This document shows, one piece after another, positions 20,776 to 29,435 of a DNA stretch of 64,000 bases; within the stretch, counting starts at the first letter, position 1; each line of letters begins with the position of its first letter. Position numbers and translations under genes: made by a program. Source of the stretch: Macrosoma leucophasiata (taxonomy: Eukaryota; Arthropoda; Insecta; Lepidoptera; Hedylidae); the NCBI GenBank assembly GCA_036365455.1, contig JAWQUS010000002.1:5952001-6016000 (forward strand). Direction: 5' to 3'. The notes under the pieces were generated by a model. That model made no database searches. It had not been told where the DNA came from and saw only the letters and a list, made by a program, of their open reading frames with translations.

Positions 20776-20910
20776 AAAGCAAATCAATTTGAATATTGTT
20801 CCAGTTTGCTTACTGGAGGTGTTTAAGGGATTACAGAATCGAAGTAAATGAAGACTGACGTGTTCACAGGCGCGCGTGTGATTACGGTTTGATTGACGGT
20901 GTTTGTACAT

Positions 20911-21223
20911 TTAGGGTAATAGCTCACTACAGCCACCCGACTAGCACCGCCTCGTTTTACGACGTCAACTCGTTGTCGATGGGTGGTCCTCGGGTGAACG
21001 ACGCGATGTTACTTGTGAACCACTCGCGGACCGCGCGAGATCCACTACAGCGGATTCGGAACAGCGAGTTGGCAATGCAAAGTCAACGCAAGACAAGCTA
21101 GTGGTCACCGAGTGGTCCACGCGCGGACCGCCCGCCGTCCGCGCGTTGACGACTTTCGGTCGAAGCGATACGCAGCGGAGTTGATGTAATATGCCGGGTG
21201 GCTCTAGTGAGCTATGACCCTTA
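20911..21223. mobile_element. PIF/Harbinger-type MITE with TTA target duplication
   Basis: The element 20914-21220 (307 bp) begins GGGTAATAGCTCACTACAGC and ends with the near-perfect reverse complement of GGGTCATAGCTCACTAGAGC; the similarity continues to CACCCG. TTA flanks both sides. Both the TTA duplication and the GGG-start ends are hallmarks of PIF/Harbinger. The interior is strikingly GC-rich (CGCGGACCG motifs) and non-coding. Confidence 0.85.
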
Positions 21224-21261
21224 CATCTTGGCATTCATTCACATTGTTAACAAGAGAAATT

Positions 21262-21600
21262 ACCAGCCACGGCTGGTGTGAGTGTGGATCGCAAGTGATG
21301 TACTCGGTTAAGCAATACGGGCACAGTTGGGTGTGTGATGGGTGACCGCTAGTGGCAAATTAAAATGCGCGTTTCCGCGCCTCGGAGGGCACGTTAAGCC
21401 GTCGCTCCCGGTTGCTATTGATAGATAGCAGTCGTTAAACCTTGTCGGAGGCCTTATGAGCGGTTTGAAAACACTCGAAAGCGGGTTGGCCGCCGCATTG
21501 GAGCAGCGTGGTAGAGTAAGCTCTAGGCCTCCCCCCAAAAAGGGGAGAGATTCGTGCCCAGCAGTGGGACGTCCCAAGGGTTGCCATTATTATGCAATAG
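21262..21600 (+). mobile_element. 5S-rRNA-derived SINE, copy 2
   Basis: It has GGTTAAGCAATACGGGCACAG, GATGGGTGACCGC, GGCACGTTAAGCCGTCG and a 3-prime end GGGGAGAGATTCGTGCCCAG then CATTATTATG. This copy keeps the 3-prime end that is missing from copy 1. Open frames of 60-90 codons here are fortuitous. Confidence 0.8.
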
Positions 21601-21654
21601 ATCAATCACAGGCGGTAGACGCCCCAGGATCCAGTTGTTCATAAAGTTAGCGAT

Positions 21655-21992
21655 AAAGGATGGCCGGTAACAAAGTTAACTTACTGGTGGTAGAGCTCCA
21701 GTGACGGAGCTCCCAGGCGTAGGCACCACCGCATTACCTAATATACTTGCCGCTAAATGGTAGTGTTCATCACTATCGTGTTCCGATCAGGTGGTAATGC
21801 ACAGCCCTGTAATTTCCGGCACAGAGGCATAACACCTAATGTCTCAGGAGTGGCAGCGCATCTGCATTTTGACCTCTGGTCATTGTGTGGTTGTCTATAG
21901 GCTGCAGTCATCACTTAACATCAATGTGAACTGCATGCTTGTTTGCCACTTTATGATATAAAAAAAAGGATGGCCGGTATCAAAGTTAACTT
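21655..21992 (+). mobile_element. SINE-like retroposon, subfamily A, with 28-bp target duplication
   Basis: Element 21683-21964 runs from ACTGGTGGTAGAGCTCCAGT to an A tract. The 28 bp before it (21655-21682) recur after the A tract (21965-21992) with one mismatch (GGTAAC against GGTATC). This fixes the element's 5-prime end at ACTGG and shows LINE-style target-primed insertion. It is the best-preserved copy for defining the family. Confidence 0.9.
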
Positions 21993-22052
21993 CACTTCAC
22001 AATTTGTAGCAACATTATGTAGTTGAGCTGCGTAGTGTAAGGATTTAAAATT

Positions 22053-22265
22053 GACGATCCGGTTAGTCCAGCGGTGCGAAACCACCGTTTGATTCGAAGG
22101 GTCGCGGGTTCGATCCCCGCACCGGAACAAATATTTGTATGGCCTACAGATGTTTGTTTCGGGTCTGGGTGTTTGTGTATGTGTTGTATGTGTACAACGG
22201 CACCCACGACACAGGTTTATACCTACTGTGGGGCTGTGAGTGTAAGCGTATTTTATTTATTATTT
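22053..22265 (+). mobile_element. tRNA-derived SINE (ATCCGGTTAGTCC head)
   Basis: The head 22055-22128 is tRNA-like: stems TCCGGT/ACCGGA and a T-arm GCGGG TTCGATC CCCGC. The body TATGGCCTACAGATGTTTGT, GGGTCTGGGTGTTTGTG and GGGGCTGTGAGTGTAAGCG follows. The same body occurs at 59370-59500. It ends in a TTTATTTTATT-type tail. Confidence 0.75.
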
Positions 22266-22944
22266 TATTTTTATTTTATTTATAAATCAATACCGTCCTA
22301 TTTACTATAAGTTCCAAGTTACGATGAACAGCTTCGAGACTGGCGTTGGCTTTCAAGTAGTCAATATGTGATTTCATAACGATTCTTTGAGATTGTTCTT
22401 GTTCTTATAGAATAAATGTTAAATGTGAGCTTTTGTTCAATAAATGTTAAATTTGGGCTTCGAACTAAAGATTGTTTTTAAATGCATGTGTAACTGTTGT
22501 TATTCACTACAATTTAGTTTATTTGTTTAAAATGTTTAATAAGAGGCACCTGCCACCATAAATGAATAAATTTCTGATTCTTATTTTAGAAAAACCACAG
22601 ACACGTTTGTTTCATAGGTTTTTACAGGAAGTAAAAGACGTAAGTAAATGTTAGATTTTATTAACTCGGTTAATACAAAACATCATTATTTCGAAAAGGT
22701 TGTATCAATATGCCGAAAATTCTTTTTTTTTTAAATATAAAATATTTTGCAAATCGTCATCTTTCGGGCATCTATTTTAAAATATTTTGCAAAACTTTGA
22801 CAACGGGAATTTTTCTTGGAAATTGAAATTTCAAAATTCAACCTAACAAGTATCGGATGTCAATCACGGTGTCACGACCGTCAGGACTTCAAATTGCTGC
22901 TGACACTCGTTTGTTGTAGTAAAAGCAAATTCGGCTGAATAACA

Positions 22945-23255
22945 TGTCCCCGCGACTTTGTCCGCGTGAGAATTTATGATTGTTCAGTATCTACCGGGAC
23001 GAAGTCGTGGGCGAAGCTAATATAAAAGCCTACGTTACTCCTTATTACATTAGCTATCTGCCAGTGAAAGTCCCGTCAAAATCGGTTTAGCCGTTCCCGA
23101 GATTAGCGGGAACAAACAGACAGACAGACAGGCAGATAAAAATTGTAAAAAAAGGTTGTTTTGGTACCGTGTATACATACATATGCATTTAGTAAAAAGT
23201 GGTTATTTTAATATTACAAACAGACACCAATTTCGTTTATTTGTATAGATAAGAT
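22945..23255 (-). mobile_element. Helitron-like fragment
   Basis: CCCCGCGACTTTGTCCGCGTG, CGGTTTAGCCGTTCCCGAGA and a CAGACAGACAGACAGG run match the short CTAG-ended elements of the window. No clean ends are seen; a palindromic GACGAAGTCGTGGGCGAAGC lies inside. Confidence 0.45.
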
Positions 23256-23560
23256 TCGTAGAAAAAGCAAAAGCAAAATATTTTGGGCTCACTTTAAATC
23301 AAAATTAAGCAAACAGTAGATTGATAATGACAACAACAATATTTCGGTTAGTGAATAAGTTACGAGTTCTCAAATTAATTTCATGAGAACAGTCTTGTTA
23401 TTATAGTAACGTTGGAGCATACAAATGAGGTTAGTAAACCGTTACACAGCGCTTAAGATGATTTAATAATGTATGGTACAATTGTTTGTGATGTACGTAA
23501 CGTAACTATGATTACACTGAAAACATTACTGTAAAGCAGGGCCAAGTACGTCACTAGAAG

Positions 23561-23796
23561 ATGAAAATATGGTTTCTAAAACAATTGTAATTTATTTAAA
23601 TTGCACCGTTTTTTAATGTAATGGAAGTGGAAAACAAAAAATAATTAAAATTAAAATTTTCTATTACTAAAGCAATAACTCCTCCTAATTTATTGGGAAT
23701 TGATCGTAAAATAGCAATATGAAAATATGGTTTCTAAAACCATTGTAATTTATTTAAATTGCACCGTTTTTTTAATGTAATGGAAGTGGAAAACAA
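23561..23796. repeat. local direct duplication including a SINE end
   Basis: A block of about 75 bp containing ATGAAAATATGGTTTCTAAA and TTAAATTGCACCG followed by a T tract and AATGTAATGGAAGTGGAAAA occurs at 23561 and again at 23719. Each copy includes the first bases of the minus-strand SINE, so the duplication post-dates the SINE insertion. Confidence 0.8.
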
Positions 23797-24044
23797 GCAT
23801 GCAGTTCACATTGATGTTATGTGATGACTGCAACTTATGGACACCCACACAAGATCAAAATGCAGAAGCGTTACTACTCCAGAGGCCTAAGGTGTTATGC
23901 CTCTGTGCCGAAAATTACAGGGCCGTACATTAATACCTGACCGGAACACGGTAGTGCTGACCACTACCATTTAGCGGCAAGTATATTAGGTAATGCAGTG
24001 GTGCCTACGCCCGCGAGCTCTGTCACTAGAGCTCTACCACCAGT
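23767..24044 (-). mobile_element. SINE-like retroposon, subfamily A
   Basis: Full length in reverse, from a T tract to CTCTACCACCAGT. It includes CAGTTCACATTGATGTTATG and CCGAAAATTACAGGGCCG. The associated open frame at 23998-24294 starts in the SINE and is not a gene. Confidence 0.85.
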
Positions 24045-24150
24045 AAAACCATTTACTGAAAATGGTTATTTAAACGAAGCCGTTTATATAACCATGACAC
24101 ATGAGACATATGCGGTTAAGAGCGCACGTGAAGAAATAAGACAAAGCATA

Positions 24151-24965
24151 AAAGCTTATTCAGACCAGGAGTATTCGTTACCACTTACGGTAGTGAAAAC
24201 CGCGTGGTTATGCGGTCCTACTGTTCATACCAAAGCGAATTTGAAACTTTCTTCATCATCACTGGTCTTCGCGCGCACCATTCGCGCGACGTGAATGCAC
24301 CGGGGCATCTCCCTCTGCTGCAGCTTATTCTACCCTGCGGCTGCAGGGCGGCGTTTGGCACCCCCTTGGCGATTGTGAAAGAAAAGTTGGGAACCGAGGA
24401 CTCGTGTCGCCATGGCGTTGGCATCCAGGTCCTGCTGCGCTCTCAACCTCTTCTCTATTGCCGATGGTTGCAGCGGGCTTCTTCCTTCGGCACTCAGCTG
24501 CACCAACAAAGGGTGGCGGGCGTCTCCACCAAGTTGACGACGCCCACAGTTATATGGCGCAACCGTTGCCCTGGCTCTAGCTATGCTTATGGACGCACTT
24601 CCTTGATTTTTGCTTATCAGTTATTTCTCTATTTTCTCTCACTTGTGCATAATGTGCATTAGGTATAGGTACGTCTGTTGCGCTATAATAAATAGAGTAG
24701 TGGCAGACATTTAAGTTATGGATATCGACGAAGTAGAAGCGTTACTTTTATAACCCTTAATTGATTCGTCAGTTATGAATTTAATATCCTTCCGTGCCGT
24801 ATGGTTGTTTCGTCTAATAAGCAATATATAAAATACCGCTCAGCTAGACAATAGTGCTGTACCAACTATTTCGCTCAAGTCGTTCAAAATACCCGAACAA
24901 AATCCGCTAGGTATATCCCTCTACCCATAGAGGTAGCAAATAACGCGCAGATCTGAATAAGCCTT
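24151..24965 (+). mobile_element. candidate TA-flanked DNA element with GC-rich core
   Basis: The left end AAAGCTTATTCAGACC and the reverse-complemented right end AAGGCTTATTCAGATC are inverted repeats, each abutting TA. The core at 24260-24560 is much GC-richer than its surroundings and has open frames of 68-152 codons, none with a recognised domain. Near the right end a short frame MDIDEVEALLL (24718-24753) might be a transposase start. Harbinger-like is possible but unproven. Confidence 0.45.
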
Positions 24966-25366
24966 TAGTGAATCAGTTTAGGTTCGTAATTAAAGGTCAT
25001 ACAATTCTCGATACCTATTCTCTGTTGGTCTGTTTTTCAATTCAGCTATTGGTTTAAGGTAAAGCAAACAAATGTTATTTGGCGGCATTCTCTGATTTTA
25101 CAAAGTTTGAAAGATAAATAAACCAATCAAATGAACACCGCTTCTATATTTTGTTTCTGTGAGTGATCCACCGTGTATACCAACAAAATATTGAACTAAA
25201 TAAATACATTCAATAAAACATAAAATTCTTCGTCCATGCAAAATACCTAATTTACTGTAATTTTATTGTTTTGTAAATCATATTATTATAAGACATAATG
25301 TTCTCAACTGTCTTTTTCATCAGTATGAACTGAATAGGCTGTTGTTGCAAAGAAAAATATATTCCA
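24966..25366. other. no gene or repeat recognised
   Basis: AT-rich, unstructured by eye, and without domain-bearing reading frames. Confidence 0.45.
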
Positions 25367-25582
25367 CTAGCTGTACCGGCAGATTTCGTATTGACTCAGA
25401 ATGAATTGGAAAATAAAATTGTGGTTTTTACTATTTGCCTTCAATTTCTTCATATTTTCTTACCTTTTAAACCTTCCCTGGACTTCCACAAATAATTCAA
25501 AACCAAAATGAGCCAAATTGGTCCAGCCGTTCTCGAGTTTTAGCGAGACTAACGAACAGCAATTGATTTTTATTTATATGGA
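25367..25582 (-). mobile_element. Helitron-like element with CTAG end
   Basis: On the minus strand it starts TCCATATAAATAAAAATC and ends ...GCCGGTACAGCTAG. The bordering bases are A before the TC and T after the CTAG, as expected for Helitrons. The interior (CCTTCAATTTCTTCATATTT, CCTTCCCTGGACTTCC) matches 34791-35046. Confidence 0.65.
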
Positions 25583-25851
25583 TTATATACACATGTTTGC
25601 TACGTTCATGTAAATAATATCAAATGAAATTCGGTTTATGTAACGTTTATCAAATCTCTATTCACGTATCACGCATGTTAAACTATCATTCGCGTCAAAT
25701 TTGAATGGAATGCTGGAACACCTGTCATGTTAATTCACAATGTAGCTGTGATAAGTTATCATACACTTTGACAAGATATTTTACGGCTGTAATTTTGATA
25801 TTTATTAATTGTTCACAAATATTGTGAGAAGATATTTCTCAATTGATTTAC

Positions 25852-26367
25852 AGTTCCTGTGTAGGAGCTCAATTGCGTAGGAACCATCGCATTACCTAAT
25901 CTATCTGCCGCCAAATGGTAGTGTTCAGCACTATCGTGTTCCGGTTAGATGTTAATTTATGGCCTCGTAATAATTATCACAGAGACATAACAACTAAGGT
26001 CTCGGAGTTGGCATTGTGGTATTTATCACACACATTTGAAAACCGGGTCGTCACGCGATACTATTTTCGATAAAAAATATAGCCGTGGTCGCGGGTAGAC
26101 TACCCGCGACCACGGCTCGTGCAACCGAGCCGAAACGTCGGTATAAAGGTAAAAAAGCATATATTTTTTATCGAAAATAGTATCGCATAACGACCCGGTT
26201 TTAAAATGTGTGTGATAAATATGAAACGCGACTGTTTTAAAAGTTATATTGTGGTATTTGGTGGTATTTTGGCCTCTGGTCTTTGTATGGGTGTCTATAG
26301 GCTGCAGTCATCACTTAACATCAATATGAACTGCATGCTTGGTTGCCACCTCCGTTACATAAAAAAA
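25852..26367 (+). mobile_element. subfamily-B SINE split by a foldback insertion
   Basis: The SINE head and middle occupy 25852-26024 (TGTAGGAGCTCAATTGCG to GGAGTTGGCATTGTGG). The tail resumes at 26260-26367 (TTTGGCCTCTGG to TACATAAAAAAA). The interrupting element is at 26025-26247. Confidence 0.8.
26013..26259. mobile_element. foldback element (CGAAACGTCGG core) with 12-bp target duplication
   Basis: The insert 26025-26247 (223 bp) is flanked by ATTGTGGTATTT (26013-26024 and 26248-26259). Its ends are inverted: ATCACACACATTTGAAAACC against GGTTTTAAAATGTGTGTGAT. Arms including CGATACTATTTTCGATAAAA enclose the hairpin CCGTGGTCGCGGGTAGAC and a second hairpin (GGCTCG...CGAGCC) followed by GAAACGTCGG. 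There is no coding sequence and no A tail. Confidence 0.85.
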
Positions 26368-26490
26368 CACTGTATACCTCGACCTAGAGTTTTAAGCGAA
26401 TGGTAATTCTTTATGTTGAACATTATTTTTGATTAGTTTTATTAATTAAAAATGTTGCATAGTTGTCTCAGTTTATCTATTTAACATCCA

Positions 26491-26699
26491 CTAGCGGCCC
26501 GCCCCGGCTCCATGCGGTTGCAATGTTACCTACCTCCTCCTATTCATCTAAGCGTGATGTTATATAGCCTAAAGCCTTCCTCGATAAATGGGCTATCTAA
26601 CCGTGAAAGAACTTTTCAAATCGGACCAGTAGTTCTTGAGATTAGCGCCTTCAAGCAAACAAACAAATAAACTCTTCATCTTTATAATATTAGAATAGA
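26491..26699 (-). mobile_element. Helitron-like element, both ends present
   Basis: On the minus strand it begins TCTATTCTAATATTATAAAG and ends GCCGGGGCGGGCCGCTAG. The host bases are A and T at the two edges. TC start, CTAG end and A/T insertion are the Helitron signature, and TCTATACTAATATTATAAA-like starts are typical of short lepidopteran Helitrons. It has no Rep/helicase, so it is non-autonomous. Confidence 0.75.
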
Positions 26700-26716
26700 T
26701 TAGGCCTACTGGTTTT

Positions 26717-27059
26717 ACTGGTGGTAGAGCTCCAGTGACGGAGCTCGCGGGTGTAGGCACCACCGCGTTACCTAATATACTTTCCGCTAAATGGTAGTGT
26801 TCAGCACTATCGTGTTCCGGTCAGGTGGTAATGTACGGCCCTGTAATTTCCGGCACAGAGGCATAAAACCTTAGGCCTCGGAAGTGGTAACGCATCTGCA
26901 TTTTGACCTTGGTCTTTGTGTTAGGCTGCAGTCATCACTTAACATCAATGTTGTAGTTCACATTGATGTTAAGTGATGACTGCAGCCTAACACAAAGACC
27001 AAGGTCAAAATGCAGATGTGTTACCACTTGTTTACCACTTCAATTACATAAAAAAAAAA
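26717..27059 (+). mobile_element. subfamily-A SINE with 68-bp internal inverted duplication
   Basis: It is a normal head through AACATCAATGT (ending 26951). An 8-nt spacer follows, then an exact inverted copy (26960-27027) of 26884-26951 with one mismatch, then the normal SINE end TTGTTTACCACTTCAATTAC and A tract. Both arms share the same private deletion next to GGCTGCAG, so the inversion was copied from this very element. Confidence 0.9.
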
Positions 27060-27305
27060 CAGTAAGAGAGAGTTCACTCAAAATACACATAAATTTCCAT
27101 TTACTACAGTGGAAACAGTCCCATGAGCCAAACACAATCCAATCAATTAGCGTCCCCATTGGTGCTTCTTCCAAACATTTTAGCTTTCAGATCTGAAACT
27201 GCTGATACTCAGTTAGGTTCGATAAGTTTAAGTAATTCGTAACAAACATGAGGCGATCCGTTTGGAAACATCGTTCCCTTTTCCTTAGCCTTTTTTAATA
27301 AAACA

Positions 27306-27605
27306 TTTTTTTTTTTTTTTTTTTTTTATGTAATTGAAGTGGCAAACAAGCATGCAGTTCACATTGATGTTAAGTGATGACTGCAGCCTATAGACAACCA
27401 CACAATGACCAGAGGTCAAAATGCAGATGCGCTGCCACTCTTGAGACATTAGGTGTTATGCCTCTGTGCCGGAAATTACAGGGCCGTACATTACCACCTG
27501 AGCGGAACACGATAGTGCTGAACACTACCATTTAGCGGCAAGTATATTAGGTAATGCGGTGGTGCCTACGCCCGCGAGCTCCGTCACTGGAGCTCTACCA
27601 CCAGT
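27306..27605 (-). mobile_element. SINE-like retroposon, subfamily A, full length
   Basis: It carries a T tract of about 22 bp, all conserved blocks, and ends at CTCTACCACCAGT. Confidence 0.9.
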
Positions 27606-27711
27606 AAAATTTCCAACGAATTCTCATTACTTGCTAAAAAAATATGTACCAACCTAGTTCCTTCGGCGAAAGTTGTGTAAGACTATTATAAAACAAGCAT
27701 TATTTTATGAT

Positions 27712-27744
27712 AGTGATACACCGCAAGATCTGCGGTGTATCACT
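27712..27744. repeat. 14-bp snap-back hairpin at the LINE 5-prime junction
   Basis: AGTGATACACCGCA and TGCGGTGTATCACT flank AGATC. It lies inside the target duplication, so it formed during insertion. Confidence 0.85.
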
Positions 27745-28105
27745 CACCGATCGCGTTCGCAATGAAGATGTAAGAAAGAGACTTTGTGTGAATGATAGTA
27801 TCGGTGTAAAAATGAAAAAAGGCATGCTCCGATGGTTCGGGCATATACAAAGAATGTCGAATGAGCGAATGACTAAACAGATATACAATGCGAATGTGGA
27901 TGGTTGCAGAGGCCCAGGAAGACCAAGGCTGACCTACCATGACCAAATAGGTCGAGTTCTGTCTGATGGTGGGGTCAAAAGTCTTAGGAATCGGCGTGCA
28001 TGTATGAAGAGAATGATGAAGGTAGACGAGGCACGAGAGGTTTGTCTGAACCGGGATATCTGGCGCTCTACACTCTCTGCCTACCCCGTTAGGGACCTGG
28101 CGTGA
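27728..28105 (+). pseudogene. RTE-like LINE ORF2 C-terminus (5-prime truncated)
   Basis: From 27728 the frame reads CGVSLTDRVRNEDVRKRLCV, then KKGMLRWFGHIQRMSNERMT, DGCRGPGRPRLTYHDQIGRV and AREVCLNRDIWRSTLSAYPV, ending at the natural stop. This is the conserved tail of the ORF2 protein of the TATG-tailed family; the fullest copy is 61024-61758. The domain follows the reverse transcriptase and has no catalytic residues of its own. No stop interrupts it, so the insertion is fairly young, but without RT and endonuclease it is inert. An in-frame ATG just upstream (27707) belongs to the target and foldback junction, not to the family protein. Confidence 0.85.
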
Positions 28106-28122
28106 AGATACATACATACATT

Positions 28123-28486
28123 ATTTTATGCAGTGCCGGATAAGGCCGGTGCGGGGCCCGTAGCAAATGTGACCATGGGGCCCTAGAGACACACAGAGAG
28201 AGACATACATTGCCTACTGAAACTTAGGATTAAATAAAACAACATTTACGAAAAGAAATCGAAAACAAATTTAGGGGATTCCCCCTGTAAGTATTGTGGT
28301 ATTGCCAACTTGCAACATAATAATATAGGTACCTATATAATTAGTGGTCAGCGCTCCCTTTGAGAATAGCTAAGGTGTATTACATATTTGTGGTTTTTTT
28401 TGGGCACAGGCACGGGGCCCCCAATGGCGCGGGGCCCGTAGCATTTGCTACTCCTGCTATATGGCTAGTCCGGCACTGATTTTATG
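28123..28486. mobile_element. hAT MITE with 8-bp target duplication
   Basis: The element 28131-28478 (348 bp) begins CAGTGCCGGATAAGG and ends TAGTCCGGCACTG. ATTTTATG (8 bp) flanks both sides (28123-28130 and 28479-28486). An 8-bp duplication with CAG...CTG ends is the hAT signature. The interior has GGGGCCCGTAGCAAATG in inverted repetition and no transposase. Confidence 0.9.
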
Positions 28487-28745
28487 AGCATCACATTAAT
28501 GTTTTCGTAGGTTTTCGCGAGCTTCATACATTGTAGAAACTAAATTTGTACTGTTACTAAACGGATTTTACTCGCGTATACAACACTCCCAAACTTCTTC
28601 TCATACTCGATGTTTCGGTCACTTTCCAGCTACCGTTTTCACGGGCAGACTGTAGCTGGAAAGCTACCGAAACGTTGGGTATGAGAAGAAGTTTGGGAAT
28701 GTTGTATACGCGGGAAAATCCGAAAATTTTCTACAGAGCATCACA
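28486..28745. mobile_element. foldback element (CGAAACGTTGG core) with 10-bp target duplication
   Basis: The insert 28496-28735 (240 bp) is flanked by GAGCATCACA (28486-28495, 28736-28745). It starts TTAATGTTTTCGTAGGTTTT and has arms CGCGTATACAACACTCCCAA and its reverse complement. In the middle a GTAGCTGGAAAGCTAC hairpin is followed by CGAAACGTTGGG. Confidence 0.85.
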
Positions 28746-28795
28746 ATGGCAATTGACAGAAAATATAAGTTTAGAAATTAAAGAAAAAACTGGTT

Positions 28796-28980
28796 GCCTG
28801 TAAAGTCGGTTTTACGGGCGAAGATTTTACGTGACAACGTCTTTTTCTCGGTAGAAAGGCATTCGCCGGTCCGGCAGGCCTCTCTCTCGTTCGGTGACTC
28901 ATCGTTACGTTACCGGGCGTTACACTTTTTCATAAGTGACTCCGAGCCGCAACCTAATTTAAGACGTTGTCACGTCAAAA
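28796..28980 (+). repeat. repeat with ACGTGACAACGTCTT inverted ends
   Basis: ACGTGACAACGTCTT near 28829 and AAGACGTTGTCACGT near 28961 are exact inverses. A GC-rich interior (TCGGTGACTCATCG, CCGGGCGTTAC) lies between. It is probably a dispersed repeat; the 65-codon open frame across it is not convincing. Confidence 0.5.
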
Positions 28981-28983
28981 ACG

Positions 28984-29050
28984 GAAAGTAAATTTTGTCA
29001 TCGGGCAGGAATCGAACCTACGACCTCAGGAAAACCAGTCCAGCCAAACA
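28984..29050 (-). repeat. tRNA-like relic of the array/foldback group
   Basis: Minus-strand reading gives GGCTGGACTGG...CCTGAGGTCGTAGGTTCGATTCCTGCCCG followed by AAAATTTACTTTCCG. It resembles the plus-strand module at 59993-60064 and its flank. The 5-prime half of the tRNA-like domain is lost. Confidence 0.55.
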
Positions 29051-29172
29051 GGTGTGAAGTTTTTTCACGTTTCCAGCTGACCTCTTAAAGGAAAATCATT
29101 AGCGTGAACCGGTCACAAGTCCAACCATTCACAAATAAACGACAAACTATCAGGCCTCTCTCGGCACTCACA

Positions 29173-29435
29173 ATTTTTTAATGTAATGGAAGTAGCAAAC
29201 AAGCATGCAGTTTATATTAATGTTAAGTGATGACTGCAGCCTATAGACACCCAAGGTCAAAATGCAGATGCGTTGCCACTTCTGAGGCCTAATGTGTTAT
29301 GCCTCTAAGCCCGGAAGAACGAAGAACGGCCTCGGAACACGATAGTGCTGAACACTACCATTTAGCGGCAGGTATATTTAGTAATGCGGTGGTGCCTACG
29401 TCCGCGAGCACCATCGCTGGAGCTCTATCACCAGT
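29173..29435 (-). mobile_element. SINE-like retroposon, subfamily A
   Basis: Nearly full length in reverse, with a deletion around GGAAGAACG and ending CTCTATCACCAGT. Confidence 0.85.

Larger units (their letters stand above)
19329..20910. mobile_element. inverted-repeat-bounded element hosting nested insertions
   Basis: The left arm (19329-19418) and the inverted right arm (20822-20910) share ATGTACAAA, AACCGTAATCACACGCGC, AACACGTCAGTCTTCAT and CGATTCTG in order. Between them lie a target-duplicated tRNA-like array, a hairpin, a 5S-derived SINE and another tRNA-like repeat. A non-autonomous DNA transposon later hit by retroposons is the simplest reading. Its own target duplication is not visible. 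Confidence 0.55.
27698..28130 (+). mobile_element. RTE-like LINE insertion with 12-bp target duplication
   Basis: CATTATTTTATG at 27698-27709 recurs at 28119-28130. The insert 27710-28118 ends CTGGCGTGAAGATACATACA. Its first bases are a 14-bp inverted copy of the LINE sequence just downstream (27712-27725 against 27731-27744). Confidence 0.9.

Noticed and set aside
23998..24662. Protein-coding gene at 24.0-24.7 kb
   Set aside because: The open frames of 68-152 codons on both strands start partly within a SINE, have no recognisable domain and overlap each other. I kept only the element call.
26040..26150. Hammerhead ribozyme in the CGAAACGTCGG element
   Set aside because: A hairpin followed by GAAAC and GTC resembles half of a hammerhead core, but no CUGANGA box precedes the hairpin in any of the three copies. 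The motif alone is not enough.
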